Shown here: positions 26,039 through 35,528 of the stretch, piece by piece
Layout: the number at the start of each line of letters is the position of its first letter
Numbering within the stretch: position 1 is the first letter of the stretch
DNA from: Aestuariivita sp.
GTDB taxonomy: Bacteria; Pseudomonadota; Alphaproteobacteria; Rhodobacterales; Rhodobacteraceae
Direction of reading: 5' to 3'
Length of the DNA: 64,000 nucleotides
Assembly (NCBI GenBank): GCA_018401465.1
Contig: JAGYKE010000004.1
Coordinates: forward strand, 1,054,001 to 1,118,000
Notes under the pieces: generated by a model
Databases searched by the model: none
Told to the model about the DNA's origin: nothing
The model's input: only the letters and a program-made list of their open reading frames with translations
Translations under genes and position numbers: made by a program

Positions 26039-26147
26039 CCGGATCGTGACGCACGATCCGGACTGGAAACTGACGCGGTTTCCAGTCGGTGCAACGCCCC
26101 GGAAACCGCGTCGGTTTCGGGGCCGATTTCCGCGTCGGAAATCGGCC
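26039..26147. repeat. array of four adjacent hairpins between putR and pcaG
   Basis: Four consecutive inverted repeats fill almost the whole gap between convergent genes. They are 26039-26061 (10-bp stem, loop ACG), 26061-26087 (10-bp stem, GACTGGAAAC with GTTTCCAGTC), 26097-26122 (11-bp stem with one bulged G, loop CGT) and 26121-26147 (perfect 12-bp stem GGCCGATTTCCG, loop CGT). Three of them share a GGAAA/TTTCC core and three have an ACG/CGT loop. The last ends one base before the pcaG stop codon. They could serve as a bidirectional terminator or as a repetitive extragenic palindrome cluster. Confidence 0.75.
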
Positions 26148-26767
26148 TCAGATGTCGAAGAAGACCGTCTCGTCCCCGTCCTGCAGGCGGATGTCGAACC
26201 GGTAAACCGGCTTGCCGTCGCGCAGTGTCCGCTTGGCGATCAGCGTCGCGCGGCGGCGTTCCCATTCGATCAGGTTCAGCACCGGATCGGTGGCGTTCGC
26301 CTCGGCCTCGTCCTCGAAGTAAAGCCGCGTGTGCAACCCAAGGTTGATGCCGCGCGCCACGATCCACAGGTTGATGTGCGGGGCCTGCACCTGACCGTTC
26401 CGCCCCGGCGCCGCGCCCGGCTTGACCGTGTCGAACCCCCATTCGCCGGTCGCGAAATCGGTGATGACCCGGCCCCAGCCGCGGAAGCCCTCTTCGACCG
26501 CGCCCGCCACCTCGGGGTGGGCATAGACGCCCGCCGCGTTCGCCTGCCACGCTTCCAGCAGCACGTCCTTCACCGGCGATCCGGTGCCGTCGATCACGAT
26601 GCCTTCCACCCGGATGCGTTCGCCTTTGGCATTCGGCCCCGCGATATCCCAGCCCAGTTCGCTGCGGTAGATCTCGAACCCCGCCGCGCCGGGGGCGAGG
26701 CCGATATGCACGTAAGGTCCCGCCGTCTGCGAAGGGGTCTCTTTCAGATAGGGCAGCTTGCCGGTCA

Positions 26768-26768
<1 letters not shown>
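26148..26768 (-). CDS. pcaG: protocatechuate 3,4-dioxygenase alpha subunit
   Basis: A 206-aa intradiol-dioxygenase fold protein: TPSQTAGPYVHIGLAPG at the N-terminus, LLEAWQANAAGVYAHP, GWGRVITDFATGEWGFDTVKPG and APHINLWIVARGIN. The alpha subunit lacks the full iron ligand set and forms the active site with PcaH. The ATG at 26768 overlaps the pcaH stop (TGATG). The enzyme opens protocatechuate to beta-carboxy-cis,cis-muconate. Confidence 0.95.
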
Positions 26769-27878
<1,110 letters not shown>

Positions 27879-27890
27879 CCTGGTCTCCGC

Positions 27891-29060
27891 TTAGTAGGGC
27901 AGGCCGACATAGTTTTCCGCCAGAACCGTCTGCGCCGCCCGGTTGTCGCGCAGGAAGGCGATCTCGGCTTGCTGCATGCGGATGTCGAAGTCGCTCTGGT
28001 CGGGAAAGCGGTGCATCAGGTTGGTGAACCACCAGCTGAAGCGTTCCGCCTTCCACACCCGCGCCAGCGCGTGTTCGGAATATCGCTCGATCCCGTCGTC
28101 GTCATGGTCGAGATAATGCTGCACCAGCCCGTGATAGAGGTAGTGGATATCGCTTGCCGCCGTGTTCAGCCCCTTGGCCCCGGTCGGCGGCACGATATGG
28201 GCCGCGTCGCCGCACAGAAACAGCCGCCCCCAGCGCATCGGTTCGCACACGAAGGACCGCAGCGGCGCGATGGATTTCTCGATCGACGGACCGGTGACCA
28301 GCCTGTCCGCCTCGCTTGCCGGGATGCGGCGGCGCAATTCGTCCCAGAAGGCGTCGTCGGACCAGTCTTCGGGGCGGTCAGTCAGCGGGCACTGGATGTA
28401 ATAGCGGCTCAGCATCGGGTTGCGCATGGAACACAGCGCAAAGCCCCGGTCCGAGCCCGCATAGATCAGTTCGTCATTCACCGGCGGCGTCTCCGACAGG
28501 ATGCCGAGCCAGCCGAAGGGATAGACCTTTTCGTATTCGCGCCGCACCGTCTCGGGAATCGTCTTGCGGCTGACGCCATGGAACCCGTCGCAGCCCGCGA
28601 TGAAATCGCAGTCGATGCGCTCCTCGCTCCCGTTCCGGGTGAAGGTGACATGCGGCGCGTCGCTGTCTGCGCCGTGGATCACCACGTCATCGACGTCATA
28701 AAGGATCGGCGCGCCTGCCGCCTCGCGCGCGGCGTAAAGGTCGCGCGTCACCTCGGTCTGGCCATAGACGATCACGCTGGTTCCCGTCAGCGCCTTGAAG
28801 TCGATGCCGAACATGTCGTCGTTGTAGGAAATCAGTGTCCCGTCATGGACCAGGCTTTCGCGGTCCATCCTTTCGCCCAGCCCCGCCTCGCGCATGAGCT
28901 GGACCAGACCCCGTTCCAGAATGCCCGCCCGGATGCGCGACAGGACATGATCCTTCGTGCGCCGTTCCAGCACCACGGTGTCGATGCCCTTGCGGTGCAG
29001 CAATTGCCCCAGCAGCAACCCCGACGGCCCGCCCCCGATGATCGCGACTTGCGTGCGCAT
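27891..29060 (-). CDS. pobA: 4-hydroxybenzoate 3-monooxygenase
   Basis: A 389-aa FAD-dependent aromatic hydroxylase with dinucleotide motif VAIIGGGPSGLLLGQLL at the start, the DG motif CDFIAGCDGFHGVSR and the second FAD motif LFLCGDAAHIVPPTGAKGLN. Length and the SRIRAGILERG segment match PobA. It converts 4-hydroxybenzoate to protocatechuate using NADPH and O2. The first gene of pobA-pcaC-pcaH-pcaG; ATG 29060 fits the Rossmann start, although the frame is open to 29183. Confidence 0.95.
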   Translation of the reverse strand: MRTQVAIIGGGPSGLLLGQLLHRKGIDTVVLERRTKDHVLSRIRAGILERGLVQLMREAGLGERMDRESLVHDGTLISYNDDMFGIDFKALTGTSVIVYGQTEVTRDLYAAREAAGAPILYDVDDVVIHGADSDAPHVTFTRNGSEERIDCDFIAGCDGFHGVSRKTIPETVRREYEKVYPFGWLGILSETPPVNDELIYAGSDRGFALCSMRNPMLSRYYIQCPLTDRPEDWSDDAFWDELRRRIPASEADRLVTGPSIEKSIAPLRSFVCEPMRWGRLFLCGDAAHIVPPTGAKGLNTAASDIHYLYHGLVQHYLDHDDDGIERYSEHALARVWKAERFSWWFTNLMHRFPDQSDFDIRMQQAEIAFLRDNRAAQTVLAENYVGLPY

Positions 29061-29103
29061 GTGCCCCCCCTTCCGTGATTGATCCTCTTTATTGCTTGTT
29101 GAA

Positions 29104-29145
29104 TTGGGCAAGAAAAATGAAATGATGACCGTCATACTTGCCAAA
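29104..29145. promoter_or_regulatory. candidate PcaQ operator region
   Basis: In the 96-bp pobA-pcaQ gap TTGGGCAAG (29104-29112) is mirrored by CTTGCCAAA (29137-29145) with one mismatch. Between them lies the palindrome ATGAC-C-GTCAT (29125-29135). A LysR activator bound here could control both directions; the published ATAACC-type PcaQ sequence is not apparent. Confidence 0.4.
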
Positions 29146-29156
29146 ACAGGAAAGTC

Positions 29157-30074
29157 ATGGACCGCCGCATCAAGCTTCGCCATCTCGAGACCTTTGTCGA
29201 GATCAGCCGCCGGTCCAGTCTCAAGCGCGCCGCCGACGCGCTGAACCTGACGCAGCCCGCCGTGTCAAAGACGCTGCGCGAACTGGAAGAAACGCTGGGT
29301 GCCGCGCTGATGACGCGCGACCGGGGCGGCGTGCGCATGACGCCCATGGGCGAGGTTTTCCTGCAGCACGCGCAGGCCAGTCTCGGCGCGCTGGAACAGG
29401 GGCTCGCCGGTGTCGCCCGGATGAAAAGCGGCGAGGCCGCGCGCGTCATGGTCGGTGCGCTGCCCAGCGTCGCGGCGCGGGTCCTGCCGCAGGCCAGCCT
29501 GCTGTTCGCCGATCTCGCCCAGGACAGCCTTCTGTTCTTCGAGGACGGGCCGCATGACGTGCTGATGGACCGGCTGCGGCGCGGTGCGCTCGACCTCGTC
29601 GTGGGGCGGCTCGGCCCGCCCGCATCGATGATGGGCGTGTCCTTCACCCAGCTTTATACCGAAACCGTGATCTGCGTGGTGCGCCCCGGCCATCCGCTGA
29701 CCGAAGGCATCGGGGGCTTCGCTGATCTTGCGGACTGGCCTGTGATATACCCTGCGCCGCGTTCGGCGATCCGGCCGCTGGTCGACCGGCTGATGCTGTC
29801 GCAGGGCGTGGTGCAGATGCAGCAGGCCCGGGTCGAAAGCGTCTCGGGCGCCTTCGGCCGCGAAGTGGTGCGGTCCGGTGATGCGGTCTGGTTCATCTCG
29901 GAAGGGGTTGTCGCGGCTGACATCGCAGCGGGCACTTTGGCGCGCTTGCCGCTCGACACCGGCCTGACGGCTGGCCCCGTCGGCATCATGACCCGGGCCG
30001 AGGAGGAACCTTCCGAAACCGTTCGCCTGTTTCGCCAATGCATCCGCCGCGCGGCGTCTGACCTGGGTCTGTGA
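29157..30074 (+). CDS. pcaQ: pca operon LysR-type activator PcaQ
   Basis: A 305-aa LysR regulator: N-terminal winged helix (IKLRHLETFVEISRRSSLKRA, LNLTQPAVSKTLRELEETLG, residues about 6-65) and a co-inducer domain containing VMVGALPSVAARVLPQA, LDLVVGRLGPP, YPAPRSAIRPLV and SDAVWFISEGVVAADIA-like residues. These match rhizobial PcaQ along the full length. PcaQ responds to beta-carboxymuconate or its lactone. It is divergent from pobA. Confidence 0.88.
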   Translation: MDRRIKLRHLETFVEISRRSSLKRAADALNLTQPAVSKTLRELEETLGAALMTRDRGGVRMTPMGEVFLQHAQASLGALEQGLAGVARMKSGEAARVMVGALPSVAARVLPQASLLFADLAQDSLLFFEDGPHDVLMDRLRRGALDLVVGRLGPPASMMGVSFTQLYTETVICVVRPGHPLTEGIGGFADLADWPVIYPAPRSAIRPLVDRLMLSQGVVQMQQARVESVSGAFGREVVRSGDAVWFISEGVVAADIAAGTLARLPLDTGLTAGPVGIMTRAEEEPSETVRLFRQCIRRAASDLGL

Positions 30075-30189
30075 GAGGGGCGCGGCCCTGCTTTTCCCCC
30101 GGTTTGGCCATGGGTGGGTCCCATGACCTCCCTAATTCTGACCAGATTTTAGACGAGTTGTATCTGAGGGAAATGGGGAATGAGATCCG

Positions 30190-31314
30190 ATGGGAAACGA
30201 CCTTCGCGAATTCGGAAGCGCTGAGCGGCACACGCAGGCGCGCCGCAACGAGCGCAAGATCCGTGTTCTTGCCGTCGATGACGAGCCGAGCATCCTCGAG
30301 CTGCTCAGGACAGCGCTGAACGCGCTGGGCACCTATGACGTAACGGTCGCCGCCTCAGCCGATCAGGCCGTTCAGGTGATGGAGCGTCAGGAGCACTCCT
30401 TCGACTGCGTGCTGATGGACATCCAGATGCCCGATGTCAACGGCATCACCCTTGTGCGCGAGATGCGCGACTATGCGCGTACGCCCATCATAATGCTGAC
30501 CGCCATGTCAGATCGTACCTATGTCGATCAGGCCTTTGCGGCGGGCGCCACCGACTATGTGACCAAACCCTTCGATCTTCTGGAACTGCGTTCGCGCCTC
30601 GGTACCGCGACAATGCTGGTGCTTGAACAGGACCGCGCCCGCGATAGCATCGCGGTTGCGAAGAAGCTCAAGGACGAGCTCGAGACGAACTTGCAGTTCA
30701 GCTTCGACGATCCTGTGGTGATCGAGGAAATCGACAACCTGCTCGGATATGCCGAGTTCGAGAACTACATCATCCAGTTGTCGCAGGGCCGTCTGTTCAA
30801 CAGCGTCGCGACCGGTGTGAAGATCGTCGATGCGGCAGACCATTATGCCCGCATGTCGTCGAGCGAATTCCGCCAGATGATTCAGGATGTCGCCACTGCC
30901 ATCGCCAAGCAGATGCGCAAGACGGGCAACTTGATCTCGTACCGTGGCAAGGGTGCCTTTGTCACCGTCAGCCACAAGCGGGCCGAGGCGCTGGATCCCG
31001 GGGCTGAAAAGCACCTCAACCAGATCCTTGGCACGCTGCGGTCCCGCTTCCGGGATACGCACGAGATCGTGCTGACCGTCGGGGAACCTGTCTCGATGCG
31101 GTCGCTGACGAAGTATGGCGCGCTGCAATCGCTGACGCGCGCGCTCGAGGTGACCTCAGGTCAGGTGGTTCCGGCCCGGCAGATCGCAGCGATGTCGCAG
31201 CGGGCGTTTTCGTCGCGCGGGCGCAGTTCGGCCGAGGCGCATCTTGAACGCCGCGCCTACGAGACGATTCTGAACGACCTTCTGCGCGACGAACCGACGC
31301 TGCGCAGTTCCTGA
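30190..31314 (+). CDS. response regulator with degenerate GGDEF-like output domain (paralogue A)
   Basis: A 374-aa protein. The receiver domain (residues about 23-145) has the acidic pair D30/D31, phosphoacceptor D77 in CVLMDIQMP, T104 and K126 in YVTKPFD, so it should be phosphorylatable. The C-terminal half (about 185-330) has the layout of a GGDEF domain: a VKIVDAADHYARMSSSEFRQM segment where active cyclases have DxDxFKxxND, then LISYRGKGAFVTV where they have RxGGDEFxxL. The catalytic GGDEF and metal residues are gone. The paralogue at 40822 has the same domain. It converges on the GTPase operon with 20 bp between stops. DNA binding is not suggested. Its kinase partner is unknown; the nearest is at 41938. 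Confidence 0.8.
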   Translation: MGNDLREFGSAERHTQARRNERKIRVLAVDDEPSILELLRTALNALGTYDVTVAASADQAVQVMERQEHSFDCVLMDIQMPDVNGITLVREMRDYARTPIIMLTAMSDRTYVDQAFAAGATDYVTKPFDLLELRSRLGTATMLVLEQDRARDSIAVAKKLKDELETNLQFSFDDPVVIEEIDNLLGYAEFENYIIQLSQGRLFNSVATGVKIVDAADHYARMSSSEFRQMIQDVATAIAKQMRKTGNLISYRGKGAFVTVSHKRAEALDPGAEKHLNQILGTLRSRFRDTHEIVLTVGEPVSMRSLTKYGALQSLTRALEVTSGQVVPARQIAAMSQRAFSSRGRSSAEAHLERRAYETILNDLLRDEPTLRSS

Positions 31315-31334
31315 TTGCCGCCTCCGCGGCAGGG

Positions 31335-32126
31335 TCAGCTTTTCCCGAAAAGGGCTGTCAGCCGGGCCTCAAGGTCGGGCCAGTCCTGCGCCGTGACGCG
31401 CGCCAGCGTGACGCGTTCCCCCGTGCGCGCAAGAAGAAGCCCGTCCGCCCCGGCACCGTCCAGATGCAGCCAGCCCGCCAACCGCCGCCCATCAAGCGCC
31501 GCGCCAAAAAGCGGGTCGAGATCCTGCGCCATGTGCAGCGACAGCTTGGCCAGCTCGCGCGCGACCTCTTGCGCGCCGCCCTGCGCGGCGATCTGGCCGG
31601 GTGAGGCAAGCCGTACCCAGCCTGTCGACAGCGCATCAAGCGCCCGGGCCAGCCCGGTCCCGATGTCGGGACCGGGATCGGCCGGTGCGGGCAGATCCAG
31701 CGCTATGGCCAGATGGGTGGCGCCGCATCCCGTGAACGTCTCGGGCGTGCGGTCAAGACGCCGCACGACCAGCCCGAGCGTGCGTGACGCGCCCAGATGC
31801 GTGGTCAGGGCCCGCGCGACAATGCGCGCGGCGTCGTCGGGCGCATCGGGCAGAGGGCCTTCCCTCCCGGGCAGGGCAAGAACGCGCCGCCCCGCCACAT
31901 CAAGCCGCAGCCCCGTCCCGTCTGGATGGCGAAGTTGGATCTGCCGCGGCAGGATCGTCTCGTCGATCTCGGACAGGATTGCAGAAAGGAGCGCCTCTCG
32001 GCTTTCGTTGCTCAGACGGCGCAGCGGATCTGCCGCCTGCGGCAGCGGACCGCGCAGGCGGATCAGCCGCGCACGCACAAGGTCCGGGGGCGGTGCCGCC
32101 CGGGGCTGGGCGGGCAGGGCGGTCAT
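31335..32126 (-). CDS. unknown protein, last gene of the kinase-GTPase operon
   Basis: A 263-aa soluble protein I do not recognise. It has no signal peptide or membrane segment. It begins with a Pro/Ala-rich stretch, then an Arg/Leu-rich region (LRRLSNESREALLSAILSEIDETI), alternating hydrophobic strands (GLRLDVAGRRVLAL, TLGLVVRRLDRTPETF) and a C-terminal part (REVARELAKLSLHMAQDLDPLFGAALDG near 190-215). Its start overlaps the stop of the Roadblock-like gene (ATGA), so it should be co-translated and probably works with the GTPases. Confidence 0.6.
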   Translation of the reverse strand: MTALPAQPRAAPPPDLVRARLIRLRGPLPQAADPLRRLSNESREALLSAILSEIDETILPRQIQLRHPDGTGLRLDVAGRRVLALPGREGPLPDAPDDAARIVARALTTHLGASRTLGLVVRRLDRTPETFTGCGATHLAIALDLPAPADPGPDIGTGLARALDALSTGWVRLASPGQIAAQGGAQEVARELAKLSLHMAQDLDPLFGAALDGRRLAGWLHLDGAGADGLLLARTGERVTLARVTAQDWPDLEARLTALFGKS

Positions 32127-32497
32127 GACAGGCGCGCCAGATCGCGCAGCGTCGCGCGCGCGCGCGTGGCTGCCAACTCGGCATCGGTCGGCGCGTCGAA
32201 GACGCAGAACAGCGCATCGCCCCCATCATCGGCGCGCAGGAACAGCGACAGGTGCCCGTCGCGCATTGCCGTCGTCCGGGTCAGGCGCGGCAAGCCGAGT
32301 GCCCGGGCAGCAATCCTGGCCCCGGGTCCGCAAAGGCAGGTATCGGCGGCAAGGCAAAGCGCATCCAGAACCTCGCGCGGGTGGCGGGTGGCCGAGGCGC
32401 TTGCCAGCACCAGCCGCGCGTCCAGATCACCATAGGCGACCAGCGTGCAGCCCGGCAGGTTGCGGCGCAGGGTTTCGAGTGTTTCGGTCACCGTCAT
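32123..32497 (-). CDS. small Roadblock/LC7-like protein next to GTPases
   Basis: A 124-aa protein with the secondary-structure pattern of Roadblock/LC7 (MglB-like) domains: helix (ETLETLRRNLP), strand pair (CTLVAYGDLDARLVLASASA), helix (REVLDALCLAADTCL), strands (HLSLFLRADDGGDALFCVFDA) and a C-terminal helix (ELAATRARATLRDLARL). Roadblock proteins bind and regulate small GTPases. It is flanked by ATGA overlaps with the GTPase gene at 32494 and the unknown gene at 31335. The assignment is by pattern only; a profile search would be needed to settle it. Confidence 0.5.
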   Translation of the reverse strand: MTVTETLETLRRNLPGCTLVAYGDLDARLVLASASATRHPREVLDALCLAADTCLCGPGARIAARALGLPRLTRTTAMRDGHLSLFLRADDGGDALFCVFDAPTDAELAATRARATLRDLARLS

Positions 32498-33333
32498 ACC
32501 GGACGAACCCCGGAGGATGGACGGATGCGGCGCGTTCCATCGGGCTGCGGGCGGACGCGCTGAGGCACGATGCGGTCAATCGCACCGGTGTCGCGCGCGC
32601 GGGCAAGATCGATGGGTGCCACGGGTGGATCGCCGGGTAGATCGATGCCGACGGGCAGCGCGATCTCACCGTTGAGGATCAGATCGAGCAGACCGCAAAC
32701 GAAAGCTTCCGCCCCGCTGCGCACCCAGCGGTGACGATCCTCGCCCGCCTCGATCGCATCGAGCAGCGACACGGGATAGATTGCGCAGAACCGCGACCCC
32801 GCCTCGGCCCTGAGGCGGGTCATCACGCGGGAGCGGTCGCGATCATTGGTCAGCTTGTCCCAGCGCGAGACGACAAGAAGGCCGTTTCCCTTCAGGCCTT
32901 CCGGCAGACTGTCCCAGGCTGCGGCCTCGCTCTGCCGCCAGGCCTGGGTGGCGTGGGTGCACCAGATCATGATGTCCGCGGCGCCGATGACGTCACGCCA
33001 GACGGTACTGTCCCTGTTCGGATCGGAAATGCCGGGCATGTCGACCAGATCGCACAGGTGCAAGATATCGGCCTCCATCCGCAGCCGGACCAGCCGCGTG
33101 TCTTCAGGCGCGATCTCGGCCAACCCGCCCGGGGGCAGGGGGTGGAGCTCGCCCGCGTGATCCTCGCGGTCTCCGCCTTCGGGGCCCGCGCTGATCCGGA
33201 CCGGCGGCAGCCGCGTCGCGGTGATACGCACGGGCAGGGGTGCGGCTCCCAGAAGCAGGTTGGTCAGCGTGCTCTTTCCGGCGCTGAACTCGCCCATGAG
33301 GGCGACTATGGGCTTGGGGCGGGCTTCCCTCAT
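32494..33333 (-). CDS. dynamin-like/TRAFAC GTPase, short form
   Basis: A 279-aa P-loop GTPase: G1 GEFSAGKS (residues 14-21), a likely G2 threonine around TATRLPPV, G3 LVDMPGISD (DMPG 98-101) and a G4-like VVSRWDKL (SRWD 156-159 instead of NKxD). ADIMIWCTHATQAWRQSE follows G3. There is no membrane segment. ATG 33333 overlaps the stop of the large dynamin-like gene (ATGA); a TTG at 33342 is less likely. Its ADIxxWCT region is shared with the GTPase at 35529, suggesting they are paralogues. Confidence 0.8.
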   Translation of the reverse strand: MREARPKPIVALMGEFSAGKSTLTNLLLGAAPLPVRITATRLPPVRISAGPEGGDREDHAGELHPLPPGGLAEIAPEDTRLVRLRMEADILHLCDLVDMPGISDPNRDSTVWRDVIGAADIMIWCTHATQAWRQSEAAAWDSLPEGLKGNGLLVVSRWDKLTNDRDRSRVMTRLRAEAGSRFCAIYPVSLLDAIEAGEDRHRWVRSGAEAFVCGLLDLILNGEIALPVGIDLPGDPPVAPIDLARARDTGAIDRIVPQRVRPQPDGTRRIRPSSGVRPV

Positions 33334-35414
33334 GCGGCGCAATCCGACAGGTGTTCCATCGTTTGGGCCAGATCCTGCGCCGCGCCGTTCGCCCCGGACC
33401 AGCTGATTGCGGCGCGCAGCCCGCCCTCACCTTCAGCGGCGCTGCGGGCAATGCCCGCGATGGCGTCGCGCTGCCCGGTGACGAAATCGTCGAACTGGCG
33501 CAGAAGGCCCTCGTGCAGGGTGCGCGCCTGATCTTCGGTCAGCTCGGACAGGATGGCACCGGTTTCGGCCCCGATCATGGCGCGGAAGCTGTCAGTGAAG
33601 GCGCGGTAGCCGCGCGTGCGCTGCCACCAGCCCGTCCACCAGCTGTCCTTGAAGTCGAGCGCGATGGTCTGCCCGAGGGTGATGGGCGCGGCAGGTTCGG
33701 GCGATTGCGGCGCGGCGATGGTCAGCCCGTCGACCGCAGCGCCGAAGGCGCGCGCGTAAAGCCCGGCGATGTCTTCCGCCACGGCGTCGAAGGCGGCCTG
33801 CGCCGCCCCGCGCGATTGGGTCGCGAAGACGGTATGGGCAGACCGCAGCAGCAGGCGCAGGCCCATCGGGTCGTAATGCCAACTTGGCGTGCGCCCGTTC
33901 ACCTCGAGATGCCGGATCAGCGATTGCGTCGCGCGGTCGAGGAAATTGTCATGCGCCCGTGTCGCGCGCGTGCGGAACGTGTCGAGACCGCGCGCCAGCG
34001 CGTCCTCCAGTTCGGTCCGTCTTGCCGCCGCCAGCCCGGCCAGATCATGGTCGATGCGGGCGGGGTCCGGCAGGCTGCCTTCGCCGGTCGCGCTCACCTT
34101 CACTGACTGGGCCAGCCGCAACCCCGAAGCGAGGTTCATCGCCGCCCGCGCGATCCGGCTCAGCGCCTCATGGCCCGGCCCTTCGGCGATGCGCGCCGAC
34201 AGCGCGGCGTAAAGGTCGGGCAGGCCCGAGAGCGTCCAGATCATGCCGGCGGCATCCTCGTCATGGTCGCCCGGGCCAAGGCGGGCCGCGGCCCAGGACA
34301 TCAGCGCGTCGCGGCTGGCGTCGGGCATCGCGTTGATCTGGTTGGCCAGAACCCGCGTCGCCCAATAGGCGCTGCCGAAGACGATCTGCGCATCCTCGGG
34401 GCCGCCGCGCGCTTTCAGCGTGGCGGCGATGCTGTCGCGGATTTCTGGCACCTGCGTTGCGGGGTCCGACAGTTCGTCGATCCGGTTGACGAAGATCACG
34501 AGGTCACGCGCCCGCAGGGTCGAGATCATGCGGATCACGCCCATGTCGACCGCCGTCAGCGCCTGATGCGCCGACAGCACGACGACGCAGACCTGGCTGT
34601 CGCGCAGCGCCTGAAGCGTGACCTGTTCACGCATCATGAAGGTGTCGTTCACCCCGGGCGTGTCGCGCAGGCACAGCGGCACCGGAAGCGCGGGGGCATG
34701 CAGGAACAGATCGGCCGACCGGGTGATGTCGGCAAAGCGGCCCTGATCGGCGGATGCCATTCCCGCGTCACCGGGGGAATAGAGGTCGCCCAGACAGATG
34801 TAGCGTTCCACGAGGTTCTTGTCGAAATAGCCGTAATCGTGGGTCTGACCCAGAAGCAGTTCGAACCGGCGGCCGAGATGGCGGCGCGAGGCGTCGCGCA
34901 TCGCTTCGATCTGTTCGCGGATCCTCTGCAATTCGCCCGCCGCGCCCGCGCGGTCGGCCAGTTCGCCCAGCTTGCCGCCCTTGGCCATGAGCCGGTCCCA
35001 TTCATCGGCCCCGAAGAAGGTGAAGGCGGCACGGCTCGTGCCTTCGGCCATGTCGGGGCGCAGGTGAAGCGAGGTCACGACCGACGTCCAGGGGTTGACG
35101 TCTGACGGAAGCAGGTCGGCCCAGCCGGACATGGCGTTGACCAGCGTGGTCTTGCCCGACTTGACCTGCCCCAGAAGGGTAACGGCAGGTTCCAGCGCGG
35201 CAAGCTGGTCGCGCAGGCGCTGGACGGCGCGCCGGTGCGCGGCGTCGCCATGCCGCGCGAGGTCGGCCAGCGCGGCATCAAGCTTGTGCGCGCGCGCGCC
35301 CAAAGCGCCAAGCGGCTCCATCCCGCGGCGCAGCAGGCTTTGTCGCAGGGCGCGGGCCGTGTCGGCTTGCAGTGACGCGTCTTCCGTCATGGTCATGCGG
35401 TTGCCCCAGATCAT
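33330..35414 (-). CDS. dynamin-family large GTPase
   Basis: A 694-aa Dynamin_N-type protein. A helical N-terminus (residues 12-76) precedes G1 GQVKSGKT (82-89), SDVNPWTSVVTSL (probable G2), G3 LCLRDTPGVND (near 250) and G4 VIFVNRIDEL (near 310). The C-terminal half is helical, with a Trp-rich stretch KDSWWTGWWQRTRGYRAF around 605-622 that could contact membrane, as paddle regions of bacterial dynamin-like proteins do. No clear transmembrane helix is seen. ATG 35414 has GCGGAAAGG upstream; ATGs at 35396 and 35390 are alternatives. It lies between two smaller GTPases of the same operon. Confidence 0.83.
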   Translation of the reverse strand: MIWGNRMTMTEDASLQADTARALRQSLLRRGMEPLGALGARAHKLDAALADLARHGDAAHRRAVQRLRDQLAALEPAVTLLGQVKSGKTTLVNAMSGWADLLPSDVNPWTSVVTSLHLRPDMAEGTSRAAFTFFGADEWDRLMAKGGKLGELADRAGAAGELQRIREQIEAMRDASRRHLGRRFELLLGQTHDYGYFDKNLVERYICLGDLYSPGDAGMASADQGRFADITRSADLFLHAPALPVPLCLRDTPGVNDTFMMREQVTLQALRDSQVCVVVLSAHQALTAVDMGVIRMISTLRARDLVIFVNRIDELSDPATQVPEIRDSIAATLKARGGPEDAQIVFGSAYWATRVLANQINAMPDASRDALMSWAAARLGPGDHDEDAAGMIWTLSGLPDLYAALSARIAEGPGHEALSRIARAAMNLASGLRLAQSVKVSATGEGSLPDPARIDHDLAGLAAARRTELEDALARGLDTFRTRATRAHDNFLDRATQSLIRHLEVNGRTPSWHYDPMGLRLLLRSAHTVFATQSRGAAQAAFDAVAEDIAGLYARAFGAAVDGLTIAAPQSPEPAAPITLGQTIALDFKDSWWTGWWQRTRGYRAFTDSFRAMIGAETGAILSELTEDQARTLHEGLLRQFDDFVTGQRDAIAGIARSAAEGEGGLRAAISWSGANGAAQDLAQTMEHLSDCAA

Positions 35415-35521
35415 CCTTTCCGCAGGTTCCGGCCGGTCCGGTTGCCCGGCGCCCGGACGAAGTTTCCCGCCGCAAGATCGCCCATCAACATGGTGAGATT
35501 GCGGCAGGCTTCCGGCGACAC
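35411..35521 (-). CDS. possible 36-aa microprotein in the only gap of the kinase-GTPase operon
   Basis: From GTG 35521 (or ATG 35491, 26 aa) a frame runs to a TGA that forms ATGA with the dynamin-like gene's start at 35414. Every other junction between 31335 and 37768 is an ATGA overlap, so this frame would complete the coupling. The peptide is Arg/Asn/Gly-rich at its end (APGNRTGRNLRKG). No clear Shine-Dalgarno is seen and I know no homologue. It may simply be a leader or untranslated spacer. Confidence 0.22.
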   Translation of the reverse strand: MSPEACRNLTMLMGDLAAGNFVRAPGNRTGRNLRKG

Positions 35522-35528
35522 CGCGCCA

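Noticed and set aside
30143-30166. CAGAT-N14-ATCTG repeat upstream of response regulator A, same spacing as the repeat before luxI
   Set aside because: Five-base arms and different sequence; shared N14 spacing is probably chance.
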